NCBI GenBank assembly: GCA_019745975.1
Contig: JAIESQ010000014.1
Span: forward strand, 1 to 40,310
DNA length: 40,310 bases
Source: Pirellulales bacterium
GTDB taxonomy: Bacteria > Planctomycetota > Planctomycetia > Pirellulales > JAEUIK01
Reading direction: 5' to 3'
Numbering within the stretch: the first letter of the stretch is position 1; every line of letters begins with the position of its first letter. The notes beneath the pieces are model-generated. The model worked only from the letters and a program-made list of their open reading frames with translations. It made no database searches and was not told the origin of the DNA. Made by a program: the position numbers and the translations under genes. Shown here piece after piece: positions 1 through 8,335 of the stretch.

Positions 1-75
1 GGATGCGGTAGCTCCGCACGTCCGGTTTGAGGAGGGGAGAGGCGGCAGCAACGTGCTGCCCCTCTCCTACTCGAC
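1..75 (+). mobile_element. Group II intron, 3' end (domains V and VI), truncated by window edge
   Basis: Positions 1-29 fold as most of domain V: GGA (1-3) pairs with TCC (21-23), TGCGG (4-8) pairs with CCGCA (14-18), and the two-base bulge CG lies at 19-20. The GGTTT at 24-28 would pair with a GAGCC-type strand just left of the window. Positions 32-72 fold as domain VI: a long GGAGAGG/CCTCTCC and GGCAGC/GTGCTGCC stem, with A69 bulged near the base between a G-T and a G-C pair. This is the expected branch-point adenosine. It lies 7 nt from a 3' end at C75 (...CTCGAC), which obeys the AY rule. The reverse transcriptase and domains I-IV would lie upstream, outside the window. The class cannot be assigned. 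Confidence 0.72.
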
Positions 76-77
76 TG

Positions 78-120
78 CCATCCGTGGTTAAGCAATTCTC
101 TTCCGTGCAATCCGCGGTCA
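78..120. repeat. Degenerate TCCGYG direct repeats
   Basis: Three imperfect units lie next to each other: ATCCGTGGTTA (80-90), TTCCGTGCA (101-109) and ATCCGCGGTCA (110-120). The last unit includes the stop codon of the next gene (118-120, minus strand). This type of TCCGTG-rich tract is, from memory, common between genes in planctomycetes. It begins immediately after the intron's 3' end. Confidence 0.45.
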
Positions 121-1902
121 CGTCCCCGGTTCGTGCGGCACGATCGTCTGATAGACGCCGAACATCATCTCTTCCCAGGTCTGCTCGCCGAAGGTGACCA
201 GCTTCGTCGGGTCGGGGTTGGCCGGGTTGTCGGCCGAGTTGTCCCACTGAGCGTAGCAGTACAGCCGGCTGCCGGCGGGGATCATCCGCGGCTCGACCAG
301 GTCGTAGCGCAACTGCCAGTTGAAGTCGTAGCGCGGCACGTCGAGCAGAATCTCGCGCGTGCCGTCGGCCCGCTCCAGCTCGAAGCGGAACGCCTTGCCG
401 CGGACGTGCATGTGCGGCGCGAGGTTCAAGAGCAGCGTGTCCTGGCGGAACCTCTTCTTGGCCGCCAGGCGATAGTCGGCCTCGCCCGGCGGAATACGCA
501 ATCCGATGTTGCCGACGATCTCATTGCGCACTTCGTGACGTACTGTCTTGGGGTCCGCGAACACCAAACCCAGCGAGCTGCGGTCGGCCTGCTCGGTGCC
601 GACTGGCGTGTAATGCATTTGGAAGCGGATCTTGGCGCCGGCCGGAATCCGCAGCGCCATGCCTGGCGCGAACAAGAACGGCGGCGTCCCCGGCGCGTAG
701 CCAGCAATTTGATTCTTCACCTGGCTAATCTGAGCGTTGCCCCCCGGTTCGACGTAGTAGGCGACGTGATGGTGTACGACGGCGCGATTGCCGGGGCGCG
801 CCTCGGCCGCGCGCACCCACTTGTCTTCAGTGAAGCCGGGATCGATCTCGAAGGTCTGGTAATCTTCCGTCCCTTCGGCCCGCACCACGAACGGCTCGCC
901 GCGCATGTAAAACACGACGTCGGGCTCCGGGATTTGCCAGCCCTGGGCGAACTGTGGCGGCGTGGGCAGGTCGGACGGATTTCCCTGCGGAGCGCCGTTG
1001 GACACCCAGGTGCGGAGGGCCGTCAGTTCGTCGCCGGTCAAGCGCGGATCGTTCTGAAAGTGGCCGTGAGCGGGATCGGCGAACCAGGGGGGCATGCGAC
1101 CCTGATCAACCACTTCGCGGATCATCTCGGCCCAACCGGCGGCCTCTTCGTAGCTCGTCAGGGCAAACGGTCCGACTTCGCCCGGCCGATGGCAACTGAC
1201 ACAGCGGCTGTTGAAGATGCGCACGATCTGGTTGGAGAACGTCACGTCGCCGTGTGGCGTGGCCCGCGGCGCACGACCGATCAGGCAGCCCGGCGCCTCG
1301 GTGCGCGGCACGCCGACCGCATCCCCGGCCAAGAGCGCCTTGATGGCGTCGGCCAGTTCGTGCGTGCGTGCTTCGCGGCGAGCCATGCCCACGCTGTATT
1401 GATCGTCGATCCGCCCCTGATAGCGAACGCGGCGCTCGGCGTCGAGCACGAACACCTCCGGCGTGCGCGTGGCCCCCAGCCGATCGGCCAGGGCCTGATC
1501 GCGATCCTTCAAAATCGGAAACGCGATCTGCTGCTGCCGCGCGATTTGGGCGATCTTGGTGAGCGCGTCCTGCCGATTCGCGTTGATGCCGACGAAAGCG
1601 ACCCCTTGCGCCTCGAACTCCGCGGCCAAGGCGATCAGCCGCGGAACATAGAGCTTCACCAGCGGGCAATCGGTCCCCAGAAACACCAGCACCACGAGTT
1701 TGCGGTCGGCGAACTCCGCCAGGGAGCGCTCACGGCCGTAATAATCGGGCAAGCGAAGGTCGACCGGCTCGCTGGCGGCAGGTGTCGATGTCTCGGAAGT
1801 CGTTGCTTCCGCTGCACCGGCGCTGGAACTCAGAAATGGCCCGATCGCAATCAACGCCAACCAACCGGCCGTCGCCGGTAACGTTCGCCCCGGCAGTGCC
1901 AT
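118..1902 (-). CDS. Secreted redoxin / cytochrome c / copper-monooxygenase-like fusion protein
   Basis: About 594 residues from ATG 1902; an ATG at 1932 is possible. The start at 1902 gives a clean signal peptide ending in SAGAAEA. Domains in order: an AhpC/TSA-type redoxin (about 48-190) with the motif FLGTDCPLVK and a single cysteine, C79; a c-type haem site CVSCH (234-238) followed by a Met-rich helix region; then a region like copper type II ascorbate-dependent monooxygenases (about 370-594) with HHH at 377-379, an FQMHYT motif near 428-433 and PHMH at 496-499. The architecture suggests an exported or periplasmic redox enzyme, but its substrate is unknown. The redoxin lacks the CxxC of thioredoxins. 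The next gene upstream on this strand ends 311 bp away, so it probably has its own promoter. Confidence 0.85.
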   Translation of the reverse strand: MALPGRTLPATAGWLALIAIGPFLSSSAGAAEATTSETSTPAASEPVDLRLPDYYGRERSLAEFADRKLVVLVFLGTDCPLVKLYVPRLIALAAEFEAQGVAFVGINANRQDALTKIAQIARQQQIAFPILKDRDQALADRLGATRTPEVFVLDAERRVRYQGRIDDQYSVGMARREARTHELADAIKALLAGDAVGVPRTEAPGCLIGRAPRATPHGDVTFSNQIVRIFNSRCVSCHRPGEVGPFALTSYEEAAGWAEMIREVVDQGRMPPWFADPAHGHFQNDPRLTGDELTALRTWVSNGAPQGNPSDLPTPPQFAQGWQIPEPDVVFYMRGEPFVVRAEGTEDYQTFEIDPGFTEDKWVRAAEARPGNRAVVHHHVAYYVEPGGNAQISQVKNQIAGYAPGTPPFLFAPGMALRIPAGAKIRFQMHYTPVGTEQADRSSLGLVFADPKTVRHEVRNEIVGNIGLRIPPGEADYRLAAKKRFRQDTLLLNLAPHMHVRGKAFRFELERADGTREILLDVPRYDFNWQLRYDLVEPRMIPAGSRLYCYAQWDNSADNPANPDPTKLVTFGEQTWEEMMFGVYQTIVPHEPGT

Positions 1903-2213
1903 TCTTGGGTAAACCCCGTTGTTAGTTCGCATGGCAATCGGATTCCAAGTCGCAAATGATTCGCTAGCAAATTGCGGCCCGCTGGTGATAGTACTCTCGA
2001 TGCCAGCAGAAGGTGTCACGAGCGGCCCGATGCGGGATCGCTCAGCTTGACCGGCCGCCACCGCGACCCGAGCAGTATCGGACATGGGCGCGCCGGCCGC
2101 TAGCAAATTCAGCAGAGAAGAGTGCCGCTGCGCCGGCCAAGGTTTGCGTCCAGAGGCCCCAACCGCTGGGGGGCTCGCTGAGACCAGCTATACGCGAAGA
2201 AGCGGGCTGAGAG
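1903..2213. other. Intergenic region, no gene seen
   Basis: This 311 bp lies between two minus-strand genes. The longest open frame of the downstream gene runs through most of it, but the translation there has no domain character and would bury the signal peptide. It should hold the promoter of the redoxin fusion gene. No confident promoter was found. One GC hairpin at 2153-2176 is listed separately. Confidence 0.5.
2153..2176 (-). terminator. GC hairpin, possible terminator
   Basis: CCCC (2157-2160) pairs with GGGG (2168-2171), and after a small internal loop GAG (2153-2155) pairs with CTC (2174-2176). It lies 38 bp past the stop of the secreted protein gene at 2214. There is no T-tract, so it is weak as an intrinsic terminator. 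Confidence 0.22.
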
Positions 2214-3170
2214 CTAGTTCGCCCGCTGCGCGGTGGGGAGCTCGACCGCCCGCGCCTCGGCCGGGGCCGCCGCGGACGTCGGGGCATAAATCGCTTGCCA
2301 CAATCCCACCTCGAGCTGGTGCAGGGACTGCACGTCGAACCGCGGCAGCGCCGCCAGCGTGCGAACTTGCGGCGGAATGGCGACGGGGCGGCCCGTCGGC
2401 AGCTTGGCAACGGCGAACGCCCGCGTGTTCGGGATACCGAGTGTGAACTTGCTGGCGTCAACGTAGAGCTGGTTCTCTTCGACCATGTTACGCGGCAGCC
2501 ACTGCACCTCGGCCGAAGCCTGGGCATAGTCGCCCGCGGTGTCGAGCTCGACCTGCCAGGCCAGCGTGAAGAACTGGGCATTGCGATTATCTACCATCAC
2601 GGCATAGCGCAAGATCGAGTCGACGTGTTCGACGCCACGCCGCACGATGGCGCGAAAATCGACGATCGCCATGCCGTCGGTCTGCGCGATGCGCTGCACG
2701 CTATCCATGTTGCGTTCGGCGCCATTGAGCACTTGCCGCTGAATGAGCCCGAGGTTGCCCGGGCTTTCGCTGTTGAGCACCTGATGGCCGCCTTGCACGG
2801 TCACGGCCAGGCCTACCGCCACGCGATCGAGCGCGTAGGGATGGGTCGCTCCCGCGGGGTTCTGCTTGGCCGACGCCAAAATGATCGTAGTCAACAAAGC
2901 GGCATTCTGCCGCACGACCTGCATCACCTGATTGACGTCACCCTGAGTCACCCGGGGCTGACTCTTGATGATCAAAGCGCTCCAATCGCGCGGCGCCGTG
3001 TCGCCGATAAGCGTGCCAGCGGCAATGCGGTCGAGACCGCGCGGCTGCGTATCGAAGCGCGGGGTGAGCTTCTCAGCGGCCCGCGTTGGGATCGCTGTGG
3101 CCAAGGCAGCAAGCCCAACCGCAACCAGCAGCAAATTCCGTCGGCCAGCGGCGCGTGACCAGTGGTTCAT
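2214..3170 (-). CDS. Secreted protein of unknown function
   Basis: 318 residues from ATG 3170, with GGGAG a few bases upstream. The N-terminus is a signal peptide (LLLVAVGLAALATAIPTRAAE). The mature part is mixed alpha/beta in character with no catalytic motif I recognise. It has few cysteines and several Gln/Asn-rich stretches (for example around residues 70-90 and 130-150). The C-terminus is Ala/Pro-rich. It is transcribed away from shc, so the 287 bp between them should contain divergent promoters. I cannot name the family. Confidence 0.7.
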   Translation of the reverse strand: MNHWSRAAGRRNLLLVAVGLAALATAIPTRAAEKLTPRFDTQPRGLDRIAAGTLIGDTAPRDWSALIIKSQPRVTQGDVNQVMQVVRQNAALLTTIILASAKQNPAGATHPYALDRVAVGLAVTVQGGHQVLNSESPGNLGLIQRQVLNGAERNMDSVQRIAQTDGMAIVDFRAIVRRGVEHVDSILRYAVMVDNRNAQFFTLAWQVELDTAGDYAQASAEVQWLPRNMVEENQLYVDASKFTLGIPNTRAFAVAKLPTGRPVAIPPQVRTLAALPRFDVQSLHQLEVGLWQAIYAPTSAAAPAEARAVELPTAQRAN

Positions 3171-3457
3171 GACAGCATCTCCCTATCCCGCGCGAATCCA
3201 AACCGGCGTGGGTTGTCTCGCGTACTAGTCTACGGGCTAGGCCCCGATTCGGACAACCACGCTTAGCTCATCGCGCTGGCAGCTCCTGGCTATTGCGGGA
3301 ACTGCCAGCACTTGTGTTGGTAGCTAGCCTGGCTTGCCACTGCTCTTGTCGATCGAGGTGGGCTCGTCTAAGCTTCCGCTCCCCGCGACCCATCCCGATT
3401 GCGCGGGGCATTTCGGTCACGGATGACCCAGCCCGCACTTCGTTGAGAGCCGTTGGA

Positions 3458-5617
3458 ATGGAATCCAGGCAATACGTTCGGATCGCGAATCTTGAACCCG
3501 AATATCCTGCCGCACCGGTCGCGCGCGATCGCGAGCCAACCGAACCGCGGCTGAGCACGGCCGTCAAACAGTCGGTGCTGCGCACGCGACACTGGCTATT
3601 GCAGGAGCAGCACGCCGACGGCTATTGGTGCGGCGAGCTCGAGGGAGACACGATCCTCGAGAGCGAGTTTATTCTGCTCTTGGCCTTCTTGGGCGAACAT
3701 GAATCGGACCTGGCCCGCCGCATGGCGCGCCACCTGCTCGAGAAGCAGTGCCCCGACGGCGGCTGGACGATGTACCCCGGTGGCAAGGTCGAGATTTCGG
3801 GCACCGTCAAAAACTACTTCGCGTTGAAGCTCACGGGCCACGACCCGTGCGCCGAATATATGCAGCGCGCCCGAGCGGCCATTCTGCGCCACGGCGGCGC
3901 CGACGCGGTCAACAGCTTCACTCGCTTCTATCTGGCGATGTTGGGCCAGATCTCTTACGAGCAGTGCCCGTCGGTTCCGGCCGAGCTGATGCTGCTGCCC
4001 AGTTGGAGCCCGATCAACTTGTATCGCGTCAGCGCCTGGTCGCGAACGATCATCGTGCCGTTGTCGATCGTCTCGGCCCTGAAGCCAGTGCGCACGTTCG
4101 CGCCCGAGCTGGGCATCCGCGAGCTGTTCATCGATCCCCCCGACACCTGGCCGCTGCCACGCTGCCCGGGCTTGGCCGGCAGCACGGGCCTCGTGAGCTG
4201 GGATCGCTTTTTCCGGCTGGTCGACAGGGCCTTCAAGTGGTTCGAGCGGCGCGATTGGACGCCCTTGCGCAAGCGCGCGATCGCCGCGGCCTGCGATTGG
4301 ACCTTGGAGCGGTTTGCGGCCAGCGATGGTCTGGGAGCCATCTTTCCGCCGATGGTCTGGAGCACAATCGCACTCAAGGCGCTAGGCTATCCCGACGACG
4401 GACCGGAACTGAAATACTGCCGCGCGCGCCTCGACGGTCTGCTGTGCGAAAACGCCGCCGAAGAAACTGCCTGGCTGCAACCTTGCAAGTCGCCGGTGTG
4501 GGATACCGCGATCACGCTCCGCGCGCTGGCCGACAGCGGCCTGGGCCCCGAACACGCGGCGATCCAACGCGGCACGCGCTGGCTGCTCGATCGCCAGATC
4601 CGCCAGCCCGGCGACTGGTCGAAAACGGTCGCAGCCGAACCCGGTGGCTGGTGCTTCGAACACGAGAATAGTTTCTATCCCGACCTCGACGACACGGCCA
4701 TGGTCGTGAGCGTGCTGCGACAGCAATTCCAGGGCGATGCGCCCGACGCGCCAGGGTTACCCCCTGGCTTGCAGCTTGTCGGCGAACACGTGGCCAGCGA
4801 TCGCAAGGAGGCGCATCAACGAGTCGGTCGCTGGGACGAAATCGCCGCCGCCATTGACCGCGCACAGCGCTGGATTCTGGCCATGCAGAATCGCGACGGC
4901 GGCTGGGGCGCCTTCGATCACGACAACGATCACGAGTTTCTCTGCTACGTCCCCTTCGCCGATCACAACGCGATGATCGACCCCAGTTCGCCCGACCTCA
5001 CCGGCCGCGTGCTCGAATCGCTCTGTCGATTGGGCAAGCGCGTGGGGGACAAGGCGGTTGATCGCGCGGTCGACTACTTGCGCGCCACTCAGGAGGCCGA
5101 CGGCAGTTGGTTCGGCCGCTGGGGAGTGAATTACGTCTACGGCACCTGGCTGGCCCTGTCCGGCCTGACCCAAGCCGGCGTCGATCGCCACGATCCGATG
5201 ATTGTCTCCGGCGCCAACTGGCTCTTGAGTTACCAGCAGCCATGCGGCGGCTGGGGCGAATCGCCCGACAGCTACGACAACCCCAGCTTGCGCGGCCAGG
5301 GGAACCCCACCGCCTCGCAAACCGCCTGGGCGCTGTTGGGCCTGATCGCCTCCGGATACGCCGATCACCCGGCCGTGACCCGAGGGGTGCGCTACTTGCT
5401 CAGTCAGCAGTTGCCCGACGGCAGTTGGGACGAGCCAGAATTCACCGGCACCGGTTTCCCGCGCGTGTTCTATCTGCGCTATCACCTGTACCGCATTTAT
5501 TTCCCGCTCATGGCCCTGTCGCGTTGGGCCACAGCCGCGTCGGCCCGACACGATGACACCCCCGAGCGTTTGCGGGTGGTAGCGCCCGTCGCACCCGTGA
5601 CCGCCGCCAGCGCCTAA
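3458..5617 (+). CDS. shc: Squalene-hopene cyclase
   Basis: 719 residues from ATG 3458; the open frame extends upstream but that part is unrelated to the family. The enzyme cyclises squalene to hopene/hopanol in one step at the membrane. The catalytic acid motif DLDDTA (residues 409-414) matches the DxDDTA of the class II triterpene cyclases. Several QW-type repeats are visible, including QNRDGGWGAFD and QEADGSWFGRWGVNYVYGTW, and the C-terminal QLPDGSWDE followed by GTGFPRVFYLRYHLYRIYFP is typical. Length and ends fit a full-length SHC. It is followed 202 bp later by hpnH on the same strand, which performs the next step in making C35 hopanoids. No hpnC, hpnD or hpnE is in the window. Confidence 0.97.
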   Translation: MESRQYVRIANLEPEYPAAPVARDREPTEPRLSTAVKQSVLRTRHWLLQEQHADGYWCGELEGDTILESEFILLLAFLGEHESDLARRMARHLLEKQCPDGGWTMYPGGKVEISGTVKNYFALKLTGHDPCAEYMQRARAAILRHGGADAVNSFTRFYLAMLGQISYEQCPSVPAELMLLPSWSPINLYRVSAWSRTIIVPLSIVSALKPVRTFAPELGIRELFIDPPDTWPLPRCPGLAGSTGLVSWDRFFRLVDRAFKWFERRDWTPLRKRAIAAACDWTLERFAASDGLGAIFPPMVWSTIALKALGYPDDGPELKYCRARLDGLLCENAAEETAWLQPCKSPVWDTAITLRALADSGLGPEHAAIQRGTRWLLDRQIRQPGDWSKTVAAEPGGWCFEHENSFYPDLDDTAMVVSVLRQQFQGDAPDAPGLPPGLQLVGEHVASDRKEAHQRVGRWDEIAAAIDRAQRWILAMQNRDGGWGAFDHDNDHEFLCYVPFADHNAMIDPSSPDLTGRVLESLCRLGKRVGDKAVDRAVDYLRATQEADGSWFGRWGVNYVYGTWLALSGLTQAGVDRHDPMIVSGANWLLSYQQPCGGWGESPDSYDNPSLRGQGNPTASQTAWALLGLIASGYADHPAVTRGVRYLLSQQLPDGSWDEPEFTGTGFPRVFYLRYHLYRIYFPLMALSRWATAASARHDDTPERLRVVAPVAPVTAASA

Positions 5618-5724
5618 GCCCGAACCACCAGCGCCGTCGGCCAACTACCGCCCGGCGATTTTGCCCGCGTTAACTTCGACCCACCAACCGATCCAGGCTC
5701 GACCACCAGGCAACGCTTCTCGGC

Positions 5725-5764
5725 AACCCTCTGCCCTTGTCTGCAACGGCAGGGTGAGGGGTTT
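5725..5764. repeat. Imperfect palindrome between shc and hpnH
   Basis: AACCCTC (5725-5731) faces GAGGGGTTT (5756-5764), and the inner parts TGCCC and GGCAGGGT also oppose each other. It could end part of the shc transcript or be a copy of an interspersed repeat. Only one copy is in the window. Confidence 0.4.
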
Positions 5765-5819
5765 CCAGAAACCGAGAGTTGCCATCTGGTCGCACCACAG
5801 CAGGGAGGCTGTGCCGGTC

Positions 5820-6839
5820 ATGCGATTCCCGCTCTCGCTCACCAGCACCATGACGGCGTACATGCTCAAGAAGAAGCTCGCGGGCGAGCGGCGCTACCCG
5901 CTCGTACTGATGCTCGAGCCGTTGCACGCTTGCAATCTCACCTGCACCGGCTGCGGGCGGATTCGCGAGTACGTGAGTACGATCAAAGACAAGCTCACGG
6001 TCGACGAGTGCCTGGCCTCCGTCGATGAGTGCGGCGCGCCGGTCGTGAGCATCTGCGGCGGCGAGCCGATGATCTACCCGCAGATCGAAGAGCTCGTAGC
6101 CAAGATCATCGAGCGCAAGAAGTTCGTCTACCTCTGCACGAACGGCATGTTCATCCGCAAAAAGCTCGCGGGCTTCAAAGCCACGAACCGCTTTTTCTTC
6201 AACGTGCATCTCGACGGCATGGAAGACTCGCACGACCTGGCCGTCGAGCGCAAGGGGGTATTCACCGAGGCGGTCGAAGGAATCAAAGCCGCCAAGGCGG
6301 CCGGCTTCATCGTCTGCACGAACACCACGATCTACAAGGAAACCGACATGCACGAGATCGCCGTGCTGTTGGGCTATCTGACCGAACTGGGCGTCGACGG
6401 CTTCATGCTCTCGCCGGCCTATGGTTACAGCGCCGTGCAGGAGACGAATCCCGATGGCGCCGCCCAGATCTTCATGACGCGCGAGGATGTGCATGCCAAA
6501 TTCAAGCAGGCGCGCGATCTGTTGCGCGGCTTCAAACTCAACACGTCGCCTGTGTATCTCGAGTTCTTGCGCGGCGAGCGCGATTTGAAGTGCGCCGCTT
6601 GGGCCAACCCCACGCGCAACATCCGCGGTTGGAAGGGCCCTTGCTACCTGATCACCGACAAGCACTACAAGACGCACAAAGATCTCGTGCAACTGACCGA
6701 TTGGGACAAGCTCGGCCGTGGCAACGATCCGCGCTGCGAACACTGCATGGTACATTGCGGCTTCGAGCCGGCCGCCGTGCTCGGCGTCAACAAGCGGCTC
6801 GGCGATACGTTCAAGATGGCCCTCTGGCAATTGACGTAG
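5820..6839 (+). CDS. hpnH: Adenosyl-hopene transferase HpnH (radical SAM)
   Basis: 339 residues from ATG 5820, with GGGAGG at 5803-5808 (11 nt spacing). The longer frame from 5661 has no family character. HpnH joins the 5'-deoxyadenosyl radical of SAM to hopene, giving adenosylhopane, the precursor of extended C35 hopanoids. The radical SAM cluster site is C38-x3-C42-x2-C45 in the stretch LHACNLTCTGCGR. The GGEP motif follows (SICGGEPMIY). A C-terminal cysteine group (RCEHCMVHCG) is present, as expected of the family. Adjacent to and co-directional with shc, so the pair probably acts in one pathway and may be co-transcribed. Confidence 0.96.
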   Translation: MRFPLSLTSTMTAYMLKKKLAGERRYPLVLMLEPLHACNLTCTGCGRIREYVSTIKDKLTVDECLASVDECGAPVVSICGGEPMIYPQIEELVAKIIERKKFVYLCTNGMFIRKKLAGFKATNRFFFNVHLDGMEDSHDLAVERKGVFTEAVEGIKAAKAAGFIVCTNTTIYKETDMHEIAVLLGYLTELGVDGFMLSPAYGYSAVQETNPDGAAQIFMTREDVHAKFKQARDLLRGFKLNTSPVYLEFLRGERDLKCAAWANPTRNIRGWKGPCYLITDKHYKTHKDLVQLTDWDKLGRGNDPRCEHCMVHCGFEPAAVLGVNKRLGDTFKMALWQLT

Positions 6840-6863
6840 GGCGAGGCTCCTTTGTTGATCGTG

Positions 6864-6900
6864 TGCCACGGGCTCTGCCCGCGCCGTCTGCTCTGTGGCA
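6864..6900. repeat. Hairpin element TGCCAC...GTGGCA
   Basis: The outer arms TGCCAC (6864-6869) and GTGGCA (6895-6900) enclose an inner CGGGC-TCT-GCCCG hairpin (6869-6881). It abuts the next hairpin repeat and resembles it in having TGCCAC/GTGGCA ends. It lies 24 bp after the hpnH stop. Confidence 0.5.
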
Positions 6901-6972
6901 TTGGGTGCCACTGCTGGCTTGTCCAGCAGTGCTTGGATCGAGTGTGTACTGCGATGCTTCTTGCAGTGGCAG
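6901..6972. repeat. REP-like element, family A, copy 1
   Basis: CACTGCTGG (6909-6917), loop CTTGT, then CCAGCAGTG (6923-6931) form a perfect 9-bp hairpin. A right-hand GCAGTGGCA (6963-6971) is the complement of TGCCACTGC (6906-6914), so the left arm can pair in two ways. Same family as 7441-7512 and 27048-27121. It lies between hpnH and the next gene and overlaps the start of the longest open frame there, which argues against that upstream start. Confidence 0.8.
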
Positions 6973-7002
6973 CCGATGTGGCGCGGTATACTCACCGGCA
7001 GT

Positions 7003-8331
7003 ATGCATCGCGCCCACGCCAGCGCCCGAACGTACGACCAATGGCGCGATGTGCTGCGCGGAGTGCGGTTGCCGGCCGTCGTCGTCGATCTAGCCGCCTT
7101 CGATCGCAACGTCGCCCGTTTTGCCGACGTGCTGCGCCAGGCCGGCCATCGCCACACGCTGCGCGTGGCCACCAAGTCGATCCGAGTGCCGGCGCTCATT
7201 CGCCGCGTGCTCGATTTCGGAGCGCCCTATCAAGGGCTGATGTGCTATGCGGCCGAGGAGGCGGCGTTTCTGGCCAGCCAGTGCTTCGACGATTTGCTCG
7301 TCGCCTATCCGACCGTGCAGCCGAGCGATCTGGCGGCGCTGTCCCAGTTGCACGCGGCCGGCAAGAGAATCCGCCTGATCGCCGATATCCGCGTGCAATT
7401 GGAACGATTGTCGGCGGCACTTGCGCAACGAGATCACAACTTGGGTGCCACTGCTAGCTTGCCTAGCAGTGCATCTGGGCGCCCGGCAATGCTGGACGAG
7501 CCAGCAGTGGCACACACTTCGGTTCAAGCTTCGACGCGCCCGTTTGAAGTCGTGCTCGATGTCGATATGTCGTGGCGCCCCGCCGGCGGGCGCCTGCACC
7601 TGGGCGTGCGGCGCAGCCCGCTACGATCGGTCGACGATGTCGTCGAGCTGTGCCGCGTGGCGCGCGACTTGCCGAACCTTCGCATCGTCGGCCTGATGGG
7701 CTACGAGGCGCAAGTCGCCGGGCTGGGTGATCGCAATCCGTTCAAGCGGCTGACCAACCCGATCGCTGGCGTGATTCGCCGCCGCTCGGTGCAGGCAGTC
7801 GCCCGGCTGCGCGAGCAACTTGCCGCGTCACTGGTGCGCGAAGGGATCACGCTCGAACTTTTCAACGGCGGAGGCACCGGTTCGGCCGATTACACGGCGG
7901 CCGAACCGTGGCTCACCGAGGTGACCGTCGGTTCCGGCTTCCTCTGCTCGCACTTGTTCGATTACTACTCGAACGTAGCGCCCGAGCCCGCCTGTTTCTT
8001 CGCCTTGCAAATGACGCGCAGTTCCGATGTGGGCTATGTGACCTGCCAGGGGGGTGGATACATCGCGTCCGGCGAGCCGGGCTGGGACAAAGTGCCGCGC
8101 CCCTGGCTGCCGGCCGGGCTGAAGCTTGTCTCAACCGAAGGGTGCGGCGAAGTGCAGACGCCGCTCGCTGTGCCGCCAGGCGTATCGCTCGTGCCTGGCG
8201 ATCCGGTGTTGTTCCGCCACGCCAAAGCGGGGGAACTAGCCGAGCACTTCAACGAGTATCTATTGGTCGACCCCTCGGGCAGCGTCACCCCCACGCCGAC
8301 GTACCGAGGACTGGGGAAGGCGTTCCTATAA
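7003..8331 (+). CDS. PLP-dependent alanine racemase / D-threonine aldolase family protein
   Basis: 442 residues from ATG 7003 (alternative ATG 6976). The frame is open from 6895, but that start lies within a repeat. The N-terminal alanine-racemase-type barrel has the PLP lysine in RVATKSIRVP (K58). Further barrel motifs are LDVDMSWRPAGGRLHLGVR, LMGYEAQVAG and FNGGGTGS. The C-terminal part is of the D-serine dehydratase-like type (VPGDPVLFRHAKAGELAEHFNEYLLV), as in D-threonine aldolases and COG3616 deaminases. The usual H-x-C zinc pair is not evident (HAKAGE), so metal dependence is uncertain. Likely substrate: a D-amino acid or hydroxy-amino acid. Odd: residues about 148-170 are encoded by a complete REP-like hairpin (7441-7512), in frame, in a loop before the LDVD strand. 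The gene ends 4 bp from the convergent neighbour. Confidence 0.85.
   Translation: MHRAHASARTYDQWRDVLRGVRLPAVVVDLAAFDRNVARFADVLRQAGHRHTLRVATKSIRVPALIRRVLDFGAPYQGLMCYAAEEAAFLASQCFDDLLVAYPTVQPSDLAALSQLHAAGKRIRLIADIRVQLERLSAALAQRDHNLGATASLPSSASGRPAMLDEPAVAHTSVQASTRPFEVVLDVDMSWRPAGGRLHLGVRRSPLRSVDDVVELCRVARDLPNLRIVGLMGYEAQVAGLGDRNPFKRLTNPIAGVIRRRSVQAVARLREQLAASLVREGITLELFNGGGTGSADYTAAEPWLTEVTVGSGFLCSHLFDYYSNVAPEPACFFALQMTRSSDVGYVTCQGGGYIASGEPGWDKVPRPWLPAGLKLVSTEGCGEVQTPLAVPPGVSLVPGDPVLFRHAKAGELAEHFNEYLLVDPSGSVTPTPTYRGLGKAFL
7441..7512. repeat. REP-like element, family A, copy 2, inside a coding sequence
   Basis: CACTGCTAG (7449-7457), CTTGC loop, CTAGCAGTG (7463-7471). Compared with copies 1 and 3, one stem pair has changed from G-C to A-T on both sides. 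The right half contains TGCTGG-ACGAG-CCAGCA (7490-7506) and ends with GCAGTGGCA (7504-7512), the complement of TGCCACTGC at the left. The whole element is read through in frame by the PLP gene. Confidence 0.85.
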
Positions 8332-8335
8332 ACAC

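Noticed and set aside
78-120. Direct repeats considered as a CRISPR fragment
   Set aside because: Units are short, degenerate and not separated by equal spacers; no cas genes.
133-1881. Long open frame on the plus strand (582 codons) opposite the redoxin fusion gene
   Set aside because: Shadow frame in GC-rich coding DNA; no domain motifs, while the minus strand has haem, redoxin and copper-site motifs in order.
5670-7199. 509-codon minus-strand open frame opposite hpnH
   Set aside because: Antisense shadow of hpnH; no family features.
6901-7512. The two neighbouring family A repeats considered as ends of a composite transposon carrying part of the PLP gene
   Set aside because: The DNA between them is ordinary racemase coding sequence continuous with the rest of the gene; no transposase or target duplication.
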